42,243 nucleotides of DNA, taken from NCBI GenBank assembly GCA_036337765.1, contig JAYZDP010000234.1, positions 1 to 42,243 on the forward strand. The letters are read 5' to 3'. The notes under the pieces are model-generated. The model saw nothing but the letters and a program-made list of their open reading frames with translations. It was not told where the DNA came from and did not search any database. Positions 20,850-29,149 of the stretch are shown here, in pieces. The position numbers and the translations under genes are program-made. How positions within the stretch are numbered: position 1 is the stretch's first letter; every line of letters begins with the position of its first letter. The stretch comes from JAYZDP01 sp036337765. Lineage in GTDB: Bacteria > Acidobacteriota > Thermoanaerobaculia > Multivoradales > Multivoraceae.

Positions 20850-23073
20850 AGAGATAGCTGAACTTCACGACCAGCTGGCGCTGCGTGGTCTCGCGGGCGC
20901 TGAAGGTCGGGGCGTCCCAGTTCTCGTTGTAGACGATGAAGAGATCCGCCCCTGGACGGTAGATCCAGTTGAAACGCACGTTGAGGCCTACGAGCTCGGC
21001 GGCGCCGTTGTACTGGGCGAGGGTGTTTAGACGCAGGTCCGGAGTGAACGAAACGTCGAGGCCCGCGCTGTAGACGCGGGTGGTGAACACACCTTCAGGC
21101 AGCTCGACGTCGTTGTAGTTGAAACGTACCTCGGCCCGTACGTGCTTCGACGCCCGAATCGAGGGAGTGAGATTGACGCGGTCACGCGTGCCACCGAAGA
21201 AATCTCCCCTGGCGAACTGCCCGTTCAGCGCGATGAGTCGACCCGGGTTGGAGCGCCCGGCGAGTTCCCATCCATCGAAGGTGTACAGGCCAGCCGGGAT
21301 GGTAACACCGGGACGGATCTCGAAAGGCTCGAAGAGCTGCTCGGTTTCGCCGACCCAGGCCAGCCGCCAGAGGTCCTCGCTGAAGGAGCGCGTCCCGATC
21401 GGCGCCAGCTGGACCTTGCGGCTTTCGAGGACTCCCAGCGAGTCGCGCTCGAAGTAGTCCACGACCGCCTCGATGAACCAGTTCCGGATACCGAAGCGGT
21501 TGATCGGCGGTGTGTAGCGGACTCTCGAGTCGTAGCGCCGGATGTCGGAGCGCAGCAAGAAACCGACTTCGGGTCGGAAGTTACGCTCGATCGTGACCAC
21601 GTCGACGCTGGCCCGGACGTCACGCGAGCGGTAGAAGTAGCCGAGACCCCACGAGGCATCGTCCTCGGCTCGTGGATCGCCGTTCGCAGCGTCCGGATCA
21701 TCGCTGCGAGCACCGTAGGCGAAGATCTCCGACTGGGCCGAGGGCTTGTAGTTGAGATCCAGGCCGAACACCCGATTCTGGCCGACTCGGTCCGCGTCAC
21801 GGGCGGTGAAGATCGCGCCGATCGTCGACCGACGGCCGATGTTGCGGTTCATGCGGGTTACCGTGAAAGCGGTATCGGCAACGCCGCGCTTCGAATCGTT
21901 GACTCCCTCGGTCAGGACGTGCAGCACACCCACGTTCCAACCGGCCACGCGGCCGGTCACACGCCCACCCCACTCGATCGGCACCTCCAGGCCCTGATCT
22001 AGCCCGATGCGGCGCGAGAAGAACACCTCGAGCAGGGTCGTCTCGCGCTCCTGCGCGCCACGATTCGGGGGCCCGAAGGTGAACAAGCCCGCGTTCTCGA
22101 GAAAGAACTCGCGCTTCTCCGGAAAGAAGAGGGAAAAGCGGGTGAGGTTGACCTCCTGCTGGTCGACCTCGACCTCGGCAAAGTCGGTGTTGTAGGTCAG
22201 ATCCACCGTCAGTGAGCGCGTGATGCCCCACTTGAAGTCGATTCCCGTCTCGCTGTCGTCGGTGCGGCCGCTGGAGTCTCGCGGACCCTCGCTCACGTGT
22301 GCGATGACGTACGGCTTGACGTCGAGCTGACGCGAATCGCGGATCCCCTCGAGACCTTCGAGGGTGCCCGCCAACGATACCCAATGTGCCGCGTACAGGG
22401 CCTGGCTGGGATTGCGTGGACCGATCTCACGCCCGATCGCGGCCCAGTTGACCTCCTCATTCCTGTGCCGAATCAGGCGCCGCACATTGAGGCCCCAGGC
22501 GTCGATCTCCGGATCGAAGCGCAGCGTCTTGAACGGGATGGCCACCTCGGCGAACCAGCCCGCCACGCTGCGCTTGGCGGCGGCCGTCCACACTCCGTCC
22601 CACTCGAGGTTGAGGCTGCGGCCTTCGTCTGTGACCAGCGAGTCGGTTCGCGCGCCGTTGGGATTGACCTCGAAGGTGTAGGAGTTGCGGCCATCACGAA
22701 ACGTGTCGAGCACGATCGCAATGGAATCGTCGTTGAGACCCAGCTGAGAGTCCCGCTCCATCTCCTTGGCGATAATTGCCTTGGGATCCGAGTCGAAGGC
22801 ACGGATGCCGAAAAACAGGGTGTCGGAGGTGTAAACGACCGAGAACTCGGTCTTCTCCGAGGCCGGCTGATAGCTCACGGGCTCACGGCTGCTGAAGCCC
22901 GAGCCCACTGGCGCACTCGCCCAGACAGCTTCGTCAGGAACGCCGTCGACGATCGGCGCGCGGTCAACCCGCAGAGCTCGGATCGACGGACGCTCCCCGA
23001 TCTGGGCGTCGGTCGAGGCCACACCCACGAGCACGAGGGCCGCGCCAGCTCCGGCTATCCAGATCCTTCGCAC
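20839..23073 (-). CDS. CBM9-like/DUF5916 outer-membrane protein
   Basis: A 744-residue exported protein. The N terminus MRRIWIAGAGAALVLVGVAS is a signal peptide. Residues about 35-230 form a CBM9-like beta-sandwich (APIVDGVPDEAVWASAPV, DTLFFGIRAFDSDP, WFAEVAIPFKTLRFDPEID). The rest is DUF5916, predicted as a membrane beta-barrel, with the hallmark FFPEKREFFLENAGLFTFG and amphipathic strands up to the terminal VVKFSYLFSG. GTG was chosen because it begins the signal peptide and stands 1 nt after the stop of the upstream beta-oxidation gene. Function is not established for the family; sugar or polymer binding is suggested by the N-terminal domain. The end overlaps the convergent amidohydrolase gene. 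Confidence 0.86.
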   Translation of the reverse strand: MRRIWIAGAGAALVLVGVASTDAQIGERPSIRALRVDRAPIVDGVPDEAVWASAPVGSGFSSREPVSYQPASEKTEFSVVYTSDTLFFGIRAFDSDPKAIIAKEMERDSQLGLNDDSIAIVLDTFRDGRNSYTFEVNPNGARTDSLVTDEGRSLNLEWDGVWTAAAKRSVAGWFAEVAIPFKTLRFDPEIDAWGLNVRRLIRHRNEEVNWAAIGREIGPRNPSQALYAAHWVSLAGTLEGLEGIRDSRQLDVKPYVIAHVSEGPRDSSGRTDDSETGIDFKWGITRSLTVDLTYNTDFAEVEVDQQEVNLTRFSLFFPEKREFFLENAGLFTFGPPNRGAQERETTLLEVFFSRRIGLDQGLEVPIEWGGRVTGRVAGWNVGVLHVLTEGVNDSKRGVADTAFTVTRMNRNIGRRSTIGAIFTARDADRVGQNRVFGLDLNYKPSAQSEIFAYGARSDDPDAANGDPRAEDDASWGLGYFYRSRDVRASVDVVTIERNFRPEVGFLLRSDIRRYDSRVRYTPPINRFGIRNWFIEAVVDYFERDSLGVLESRKVQLAPIGTRSFSEDLWRLAWVGETEQLFEPFEIRPGVTIPAGLYTFDGWELAGRSNPGRLIALNGQFARGDFFGGTRDRVNLTPSIRASKHVRAEVRFNYNDVELPEGVFTTRVYSAGLDVSFTPDLRLNTLAQYNGAAELVGLNVRFNWIYRPGADLFIVYNENWDAPTFSARETTQRQLVVKFSYLFSG

Positions 23074-23074
23074 G

Positions 23075-25165
23075 CTAGCTATCGGAGAGGCGGCGTCCCT
23101 GTGTCGCGAGGTCGCGAAGAAGTGCCGGCACCTGCCATTCGTCACCAATCGCGGCAGCCAGCTCGTCGCAACGATCCACCATCTGGTCCAGGCCGTGGGA
23201 GTCAGCCCAGTACATTGGCCCACCCCGGTATACCGGCCAGCCGTAGCCGTTCACCCAGATGACGTCGATATCGCAGCCACGAGCCGCGATCTTCTCCTCG
23301 AGGATCTTGGCGCCCTCGAGCACCATGGAGTAGAGGCAACGCTCCAGAATCTCCTCGTCCGAGACCACGCGACGCTCGATATTCTGAGCTTGAGCGAGCT
23401 CGCGAATCAGCCCCTCGACGCCCGGATCCGGCAACGAGGCCCGCGTCTTCGAGTCGTACACGTAGTACCCGCTACCGCTCTTCTGACCAAAACGACCTCG
23501 CTCACAAAGCATCTCGCGCAACGTTGACGACGTCGAGGCCTCCTTCTGCCAGCCGATGTCGAGCCCGGCCAGATCGCTCATGGCGAACGGTCCCATCGGA
23601 AAGCCGAAGTCGTAGAGCACGCGGTCTACGTCCCACGGCAGCGCCCCCTCGAGTACCAGCCGATCGGCCTCGCGGCGGCGTTGGGCCAGCATGCGGTTGC
23701 CGACGAAGCCGTGGCACACGCCGACCACGACCGGAATCTTGCCGATGCCGCGCGCCAGGGTCTGGCACGTCGCAAGCACATCCGGCGCGGTCTCGCGGCC
23801 CCGAACGATCTCGACCAGTTTCATGACGTTGGCGGGGCTGAAGAAGTGGGTGCCGATGACGCGGCTCGGATCGCTCGTCACCGAAGCGATCTCGTTCACG
23901 TCGAGGTAGGAGGTGTTCGACGCCAGGATGGCGTCCCCGCGACACACCGCATCGAGCTCGAGAAAGGTCTCCTTCTTGACGCCCATGTTCTCGAATACCG
24001 CCTCGACCACCAGATCGCAATAGGCCAGGCTGTCTTTCGAGAGCGATCCAGTGATGCGACCGAGCCGTTCGTCGACCTCTGCTTCGGTGAAGCGGCCGCG
24101 CTTGGCGCTGCGCTCATAGTTCGCGCGCATCACACCGAGGCCACGGTCGAGCGCCTCGTCGGAGACCTCGACGATCGTGACCGGGATCCCCGCGTTGGCG
24201 AAGCTCATCGAGATGCCGCCGCCCATGGTGCCGGCCCCGATCACGCCGACCGACCGGATCGGTCGGCGCCGCGTCGAGGCATCGACTCCTTCGACGCGCC
24301 GCGCCTGCCGCTCGGAGAAAAAGTAGTAGCGCTGGGCGCCCGACTGACCGCCCGAGTGCAGCTCGCGCGACAGCTCGGCCTCGCGCTTCAGGCCCTCATC
24401 GACCGGCAACTCGACCGCAGCCTCGATCGCGCGGATGCACTTCTCAGGCGCCAGGAATCCCCGCGTTCGCCGCGCGACCTTGCGGCGAAACTCAGCAAAG
24501 ATCTCCGGCTTGCCGCGCGCCGGCGCGACCTTCGAGTCGTCGTCGCGCACCCGCTTTAGCGGCGCGCCGGAGCTGATCAGGTGCGCTGAGAAGGTCAGCG
24601 CACCCTCGAGTAGGTCCCCATCGATCACCTCGTCGAGCAGACCGACCTCGTTCGCCTCGACAGCCGGGATGGGCTCGCCGCCGCCGATCATCTCGAGCGC
24701 CTTGTGCGCCCCGACCACGCGTGGCAGGCGCTGCGTGCCGCCGCCCCCGGGGAGGATGCCAAGCTTCACCTCAGGCAGACCGACTCGTGCGTCCGGTACC
24801 GCGACCCGGTAGTGGCATGCGAGAGCCATCTCTAGCCCGCCGCCTAGAGCGGTTCCGTGGATGGCCGCGACCAGCGGCTTGGTGCTCCCCTCCATCTCGA
24901 TCCGGACGAGGTTGGTGTCGGGGGACTGGCGAGGCTTGCCGAACTCGCGGATGTCAGCTCCGGCGATAAACGTCCTGCCCCGGCACGTCAGGACCACGGC
25001 CTGGATCTCGTCGTCGGTGGTAACGGCACGGATGCCGTCTTTGAGACCCTGGCGCACGCCGACGCTGAGCGCGTTGACCGGCGGGTTGTCGACCCAGAGG
25101 ATGCCGACCACGACCCCATCGACCTCGCGCTTCTCGAGTGCCACCTGATCCGTCAACTGCTGCAT
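23075..25165 (-). CDS. Bifunctional enoyl-CoA hydratase/3-hydroxyacyl-CoA dehydrogenase (FadJ/FadB-like)
   Basis: A 696-residue beta-oxidation enzyme that hydrates trans-2-enoyl-CoA and oxidises the resulting 3-hydroxyacyl-CoA with NAD. The N-terminal crotonase half (to about residue 190) has FIAGADIREFG, GTALGGGLEMALACHYRVA and LPEVKLGILPGGGGTQRLPR, with both catalytic Glu present. The dehydrogenase half begins at about residue 295 with VGVIGAGTMGGGISMSFANA and continues with LASNTSYLDVNEIA, GTHFFSPANVMKLVEIVRG and a C-terminal helical domain containing NGYGWPVYRGGPM. There is no thiolase here, so the third step is encoded elsewhere. ATG is preceded by GGGAGG. Together with the acyl-CoA dehydrogenase and acyl-CoA ligase it completes most of a beta-oxidation set in this window. 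Confidence 0.94.
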   Translation of the reverse strand: MQQLTDQVALEKREVDGVVVGILWVDNPPVNALSVGVRQGLKDGIRAVTTDDEIQAVVLTCRGRTFIAGADIREFGKPRQSPDTNLVRIEMEGSTKPLVAAIHGTALGGGLEMALACHYRVAVPDARVGLPEVKLGILPGGGGTQRLPRVVGAHKALEMIGGGEPIPAVEANEVGLLDEVIDGDLLEGALTFSAHLISSGAPLKRVRDDDSKVAPARGKPEIFAEFRRKVARRTRGFLAPEKCIRAIEAAVELPVDEGLKREAELSRELHSGGQSGAQRYYFFSERQARRVEGVDASTRRRPIRSVGVIGAGTMGGGISMSFANAGIPVTIVEVSDEALDRGLGVMRANYERSAKRGRFTEAEVDERLGRITGSLSKDSLAYCDLVVEAVFENMGVKKETFLELDAVCRGDAILASNTSYLDVNEIASVTSDPSRVIGTHFFSPANVMKLVEIVRGRETAPDVLATCQTLARGIGKIPVVVGVCHGFVGNRMLAQRRREADRLVLEGALPWDVDRVLYDFGFPMGPFAMSDLAGLDIGWQKEASTSSTLREMLCERGRFGQKSGSGYYVYDSKTRASLPDPGVEGLIRELAQAQNIERRVVSDEEILERCLYSMVLEGAKILEEKIAARGCDIDVIWVNGYGWPVYRGGPMYWADSHGLDQMVDRCDELAAAIGDEWQVPALLRDLATQGRRLSDS

Positions 25166-25210
25166 GAGGCCAACCTCCCGAGGGCCCTATGGTGACGCTG
25201 ATAGCCTCCG

Positions 25211-25825
25211 ATGTCCATGCAGCGGCTGATCGTCTATTCGGATTACCTCTGACCGTGGTGCCTCGTCGTAGCGGTCCGGCTGCGAGATCTCCGCGACGAG
25301 ATGGGGGACGAGCTCGAGGTGACCTGGCGCTCCTTCCTGCTGCGGCCGGCACCTTCGAATCCCGGTCGAACCCTCGAAGACTTCAAACGCTACACGCGCT
25401 CGTGGCGCAACCCGCAGGCCGAGGAGGCACGCGCCGGGTTCCGCGAATGGTCTAGCGACGAGGGACCGCCTTCCCACAGCGTGCCGCCGCACCGGGTGGC
25501 CAAGGCTGCGGAGCGCATCGACGCCGACGCCTTCGAGAAGGTCCACGACGGCCTGCTCGATGCCTACTTCCGAGACAGCCGCGACATCACCTCGGACACG
25601 GTTCTCGAGGACATCTGGCTTCGCGCCGGCCTCGATCCCGAGCGCTTTGCCGAGCGCAACGATCCGACGATCGACGAGGCGATCCAAACCGAATTTCAGG
25701 AGGCGCTGTCGAATGGCGCCGCCGGAGCGCCCGCTGTGCGCATGGAGGGCGCCTACGGGGTGCTCATGGGCGCGCAACCGACCGACGTCTACCGAACCTG
25801 GCTCGGGCGGGCTACGAGCGGCTAG
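25211..25825 (+). CDS. DsbA/FrnE-like thiol oxidoreductase, probable selenoprotein (in-frame TGA at residue 14)
   Basis: Reading from ATG gives MSMQRLIVYSDYL, then TGA at 25250-25252, then PWCLVVAVRLRDLRDEMGDE and a normal DsbA/FrnE-family remainder (LEVTWRSFLLRP, the helical insert, and near the end GAAGAPAVRMEG with its cis-Pro loop). In relatives the active site is CPWC; here the TGA replaces exactly the first, nucleophilic Cys, giving U-P-W-C. Total length, 204 residues counting the TGA, is normal, and the frame is intact on both sides. Insertion of selenocysteine is therefore the preferred reading. A nonsense mutation or base-call error (TGC to TGA) is the alternative. Other genes here end with TGA, so the code is standard. 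A second ATG two codons later is an equal start candidate. Gene finders would start at ATG 25301 and lose the active site. The end overlaps the convergent methyltransferase by 14 nt. Confidence 0.75.
25251..25300 (+). promoter_or_regulatory. Candidate bacterial SECIS region downstream of the in-frame TGA
   Basis: Bacterial selenocysteine insertion needs an RNA hairpin just 3' of the UGA. Three pairings are visible by eye. GACCG (25251-25255) pairs with CGGTC (25272-25276). CTCGTCG (25262-25268) pairs with CGACGAG (25294-25300). GCC (25260-25262) pairs with GGC (25278-25280), with further inner pairs around a small loop. None shows the complete E. coli fdhF-type apical loop by inspection, and bacterial SECIS sequences vary widely. 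No folding calculation was made. Confidence 0.3.
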
Positions 25826-26711
25826 CCAGCGGCGCCAGCGCTGCCACATGCTCAGGGCCGGTGCCGCAACAACCTCCCAGGAGCCGCACACCCGCATTGA
25901 CCCAGCCGGCCGCCTCAGCGGCTAGATCGTCAGGGGAGATCACGTCGACGAACTGCCAGTCGGGCATCTGGAAGTGGCCCGATTCGGGATAGACGCCGAT
26001 CGGCCCGTGCCAACGCTGCTGCACCATCTCGATGGCGGTCGGTACGGCGCGAATCTCGCTGTGCATCACGTTGACGACCGTGGGCTCGAACGGAATCAGC
26101 GCGTCGAGCACGTCCTCGAACGGCAGGCGCTCGTGGTCGAAGCTCACCAGCTCGCCGGCGACCTCGCAGAGCCGACAGCTCACTCCGAGCCATACCGGAA
26201 GGCCGGTCTCGCACGCCGCCTGCACCGCCAGCGGCGCGTGCGTGGTCTCCTCCATCATCTCCAGCGCGAGCAGATCCGCGCCCGCCTCGGCAAAGATCGT
26301 CGCCACCTCGCGGTAACTGTCGAGCTCGGCGTCAAGGCCCGGGTAGGTGGTGCGATTGAAGTGCCCGGGCATTGCCGAGATCGACCCGGCCACCGCAACC
26401 TCACGACCACTGGCGACGACCGCCTCTCTCGCGATCTCGACCGCCCGCCGGTTGATCTCCCCGACCCGATCGCCGAATCCGGCGGCCTCGAGCATCAGCC
26501 TCGTGGTGCCGAAGGTGTTGGTGATGATCACCTCTGCCCCGGCGCGGATGTAGTCGAGATGCACCTCCCGGACCACATCCTCGTGCGTCACCATGGCGGC
26601 GCCGCACCAGCTTGCCTCGTCCATCGGCACGCCGCGCCGCTGCAGCTCGGTGCCCGTGCCGCCATCGATAACGACCACCTCGCCGCACGCGAGCTTCTCC
26701 TCCCAGCTCAA
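25812..26711 (-). CDS. Homocysteine S-methyltransferase family protein
   Basis: A 299-residue (beta/alpha)8 methyltransferase of the type that uses S-methylmethionine or a related donor to methylate homocysteine. The family signature is intact: VVVIDGGTGTELQRRGVP at the start, VIITNTFGTTRLMLEAAGF, and the zinc-binding Cys in WLGVSCR together with LLGGCCGTGPEHV near the C terminus. TTG was chosen as start because it overlaps the stop of the RraA-like gene as TTGA; upstream codons in the frame lie inside that gene. The pairing with RraA suggests a role in a specialised catabolic or one-carbon step rather than general methionine synthesis, which is inference. It overlaps the DsbA-like gene tail to tail. 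Confidence 0.87.
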   Translation of the reverse strand: MSWEEKLACGEVVVIDGGTGTELQRRGVPMDEASWCGAAMVTHEDVVREVHLDYIRAGAEVIITNTFGTTRLMLEAAGFGDRVGEINRRAVEIAREAVVASGREVAVAGSISAMPGHFNRTTYPGLDAELDSYREVATIFAEAGADLLALEMMEETTHAPLAVQAACETGLPVWLGVSCRLCEVAGELVSFDHERLPFEDVLDALIPFEPTVVNVMHSEIRAVPTAIEMVQQRWHGPIGVYPESGHFQMPDWQFVDVISPDDLAAEAAGWVNAGVRLLGGCCGTGPEHVAALAPLASRS

Positions 26712-27382
26712 TACGTTCCGGACTTGAGGTTCTCGACCTTGAAGGCCGGACTCTTGCAATAGTTGATGATCCTGCGCTCTTTGTCCTCGACCTCCTGTGC
26801 CGCACGCGGGATCTCGCGCGCGATCTCGTGCGGGATGGTGACGACGCCGTGCTTGTCAGCGTGGATCAGGTCGCCGTTCGACACCTGGAGGCCGCCCACT
26901 GTCGCATCAATTCCGACCTCCACCAGATGGACGTAGGCGTGCGTCGGAATGACATCGGCGGCGAAGAAATGGAATCCGAGCTCCTGCACTTCGTCGAGAT
27001 CGCGGACACCGCCGCTCGTCACCACGCCCAGGCAGCCCAGCGCCCTGTGAATATTGGCGTTGACCTCTCCCCACAACGATCCGAATGCCGGTGGATCGTC
27101 CCTGTCTTCGATCACGGCAACCCGCGGGCTCGACATGCCGGAGATGTTGTCCCAGTGCGCGAGCGTCACATTCCCCGTCGGTTCTGCGGGCTGCTCCCGA
27201 GCTGCCATCCGCGCCGTGCAGGCGTAGCCGACCATCGGCTCCATCTCCGGGAACATGCAGCGGATGCCGAGCATGCCTCCCGCATTGCGAGGGCGAACGT
27301 CGAAGGTCTCGATCGCATTGGCGATGGCGGGCGTGGGCCACTTTCGGAGCGCATCGAGCTCCGCGGTGCTGAGAACTTCCAT
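26708..27382 (-). CDS. RraA family protein (4-hydroxy-4-methyl-2-oxoglutarate aldolase-like)
   Basis: A 224-residue RraA-fold protein. Members are divalent-metal pyruvate aldolases/oxaloacetate decarboxylases, or the RNase E inhibitor RraA. Recognisable blocks are TPAIANAIETFDVR, the substrate loop GSLWGEVNANIHRALGCLGV, GGVRDLDEVQELGF with the Arg-Asp pair used in catalysis, and GDLIHADKHGVVTIP. These features suggest an active aldolase rather than the E. coli-type regulator. It is somewhat longer than E. coli RraA because of a C-terminal tail ending NYCKSPAFKVENLKSGTY. ATG begins at the domain. It is divergent from the MBL hydrolase gene, and its stop is shared as TTGA with the methyltransferase start. 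Confidence 0.88.
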   Translation of the reverse strand: MEVLSTAELDALRKWPTPAIANAIETFDVRPRNAGGMLGIRCMFPEMEPMVGYACTARMAAREQPAEPTGNVTLAHWDNISGMSSPRVAVIEDRDDPPAFGSLWGEVNANIHRALGCLGVVTSGGVRDLDEVQELGFHFFAADVIPTHAYVHLVEVGIDATVGGLQVSNGDLIHADKHGVVTIPHEIAREIPRAAQEVEDKERRIINYCKSPAFKVENLKSGTY

Positions 27383-27413
27383 GCTTCTACCCCTTCCAGG
27401 TTCGACCGCGGAC

Positions 27414-27421
27414 TATATATG
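27414..27421 (+). promoter_or_regulatory. -10 element of MBL hydrolase gene
   Basis: TATATATG is the only AT-rich block in the 50-nt spacer between the divergent RraA-like and MBL genes, and it lies 11 nt before the GTG start. With a normal 7-nt distance the transcript would begin about 5 nt before the start codon. No Shine-Dalgarno is present. TTCCAG (27394-27399) is a weak -35 candidate. Confidence 0.45.
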
Positions 27422-27432
27422 CTCCCGCCCCT

Positions 27433-28350
27433 GTGAAATCCGCACTCACCAACACCACCATCGGCTGCGCCGAGATCCTCTTCGGCGAAGACAACGGCAA
27501 GTACCCCGATGCCAACTGCGTGCTGGTGGCCGGAGCCGAGGAGCGGGTGCTTCTCGACACGACGCCGGGCCTGGCTACTCGCGGGAGGGAGGCCGTGACT
27601 CCAATCGACCGGATCCTCGTGACCCACGCGCACGAGGATCACACCGCCGGCAACTTCCTGTTTCCCGAAGCCGACATACACGTCCATATCGCCGACCTGC
27701 CAGGTCTTCAGTCGCTCGAGGGCATGATCGACATCTTCACTCTCGACCCGTCGCAGCGCGACCGCATGCACCACATACTCGTCGACAAGTACAACTACGT
27801 CGAGCGGCCGGACGCACAAGGCTTCGAAGAGGGCGCGATCTTCGACCTCGGCGGGGGCGTAGCCGTCGAGGCGATCCACACCCCGGGTCACACTCGCGGT
27901 CATTGCTCGTTCTTGATCGAGCCGGAGGGCCTGCTCCTTCTCGGCGACGTCGACCTGTCGAGCTTCGGCCCGTTCTACGCCGACAACTGGGCGAGCCTCG
28001 AGCAGTTCGAGGCGACGATCGAGAAGGTGGCGAGGATCGAGGTCGAGCACTACCTGACGTCGCACCACGTCGGCCTGGTCGACCGCGACACCTTCCTGGC
28101 TCGGATCCAGCGGTACCTCGAAAAGATCCGCGAGCGGGACAGGCGCCTTGTCGAGTACCTCGCCGAGCCCCGTACCCTGGACGACATCACGGCGCATCGG
28201 TTCGTCTTCCGGCCCCAGGACCAGTCGCCGACCATCGACCTCTCGGAGCGCGCCATGATGACGCAGCACGTCGACCGCCAGGTGCGCAGGGGCTTCGTCG
28301 TCGAAGTGGCGCCGGGCAGCTATCAGGCTTCGGCCGCCGTCAGCGCATAG
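27433..28350 (+). CDS. MBL fold metallo-hydrolase
   Basis: A 305-residue metallo-beta-lactamase-fold hydrolase. The metal motif HxHxDH is THAHEDHTAGN; further ligands are His in IHTPGHTRGHCSFL, Asp in LLLGDVDLSSFG and His in LTSHHVGLV. An N-terminal segment (ANCVLVAGAEERVLLDTTPG) is the usual first strand pair. There is no signal peptide. It resembles the general hydrolase/glyoxalase II-like branch; the substrate (thioester, lactone, ester) is unknown. The GTG start follows directly on a short leader behind TATATAT and lacks a ribosome site. The alpha/beta hydrolase gene follows 28 nt later and is likely cotranscribed. Confidence 0.88.
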   Translation: MKSALTNTTIGCAEILFGEDNGKYPDANCVLVAGAEERVLLDTTPGLATRGREAVTPIDRILVTHAHEDHTAGNFLFPEADIHVHIADLPGLQSLEGMIDIFTLDPSQRDRMHHILVDKYNYVERPDAQGFEEGAIFDLGGGVAVEAIHTPGHTRGHCSFLIEPEGLLLLGDVDLSSFGPFYADNWASLEQFEATIEKVARIEVEHYLTSHHVGLVDRDTFLARIQRYLEKIRERDRRLVEYLAEPRTLDDITAHRFVFRPQDQSPTIDLSERAMMTQHVDRQVRRGFVVEVAPGSYQASAAVSA

Positions 28351-28378
28351 ACTTCCGTCCCCGCTTGGGAGGTTCGCC

Positions 28379-29149
28379 ATGTCCTACATCGATCGAGACG
28401 GCATCAGCATCTACTTCGAGTCCGAGGGTGAGGGGCCGGCGCTGCTGCTCAGCCACGGCTACTCCTCCACCGGAGCCATGTGGAACGCCCAGGTGGAGGC
28501 GCTTCGCGACACTCATCACGTCATCACCTGGGACATGCGTGGCCACGGCCGAAGCGACTATCCGGCAGCTCCCGAGGCCTACTCGGAACGACTGACGGTG
28601 GAAGACATGGCTGCCATCCTCGACGTGTGCGAGGTAGAGCGCGCAACCATCGGCGGCCTCTCACTGGGTGGGTACATGTCGCTGGCCTTCCACCACGCCT
28701 TCCCCGAGCGGACCGCAGCTCTCCTGCTCTTCGACACCGGTCCCGGCTACAAGAGCGACGACGGCCGCGACGAGTGGAACCGGACGTCGATCGGCCGAGC
28801 CGAGCGACTGGAGAGCGAGGGCCTGGCGGCCCTGAACCGTAGTCGCGAGGTGAAGGCAAGAAACCACCGCTCCGCACTCGGGCTGGCCGGCGCGGCCCGC
28901 GGCATGCTGGCGCAGGCGGACGACCGCATCATCCAGTCGCTCCCCGGGATCGACGTGCCAACGCTCGTGGTCGTTGGCGCCGACGACACACCCTTCCTCG
29001 GTGCTAGCTCCTATATGGCCCACAAGATCTCCGGCGCCCACCAGGTCATCATCCCGGACGCCGGGCACGCATCCAACCTCGATCAGCCGGCGGCCTTCAA
29101 TGCGACCGTCGAGGAATTCCTGGCAGGGCTCGCCGCGCCGGTCCGATAG
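28379..29149 (+). CDS. Alpha/beta-fold hydrolase
   Basis: A 256-residue serine hydrolase. The oxyanion block LLLSHGYSSTGAMWNAQ is followed by VITWDMRGHGRSDYP. The nucleophile elbow GLSLGGYMS carries the catalytic Ser; the acid is Asp in VVVGADDTPFLG and the His is in PDAGHASNLDQP. Length fits the esterase/3-oxoadipate enol-lactonase branch, but the substrate is not determinable. GGGAGG stands 6 nt before the ATG. The last 67 nt overlap the antisense end of the heme A synthase gene, an unusually long tail-to-tail coding overlap. Confidence 0.9.
   Translation: MSYIDRDGISIYFESEGEGPALLLSHGYSSTGAMWNAQVEALRDTHHVITWDMRGHGRSDYPAAPEAYSERLTVEDMAAILDVCEVERATIGGLSLGGYMSLAFHHAFPERTAALLLFDTGPGYKSDDGRDEWNRTSIGRAERLESEGLAALNRSREVKARNHRSALGLAGAARGMLAQADDRIIQSLPGIDVPTLVVVGADDTPFLGASSYMAHKISGAHQVIIPDAGHASNLDQPAAFNATVEEFLAGLAAPVR

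Noticed and set aside
25250..25252. TGA reassigned genome-wide to Trp or Gly
   Set aside because: Many intact genes here end in TGA at normal lengths (for example ferritin and the M20 amidohydrolase), so TGA is a stop.
25301..25825. Start of the DsbA-like gene at ATG 25301
   Set aside because: It would remove the active site and first strand, although codons upstream encode family-typical sequence interrupted only by the TGA.
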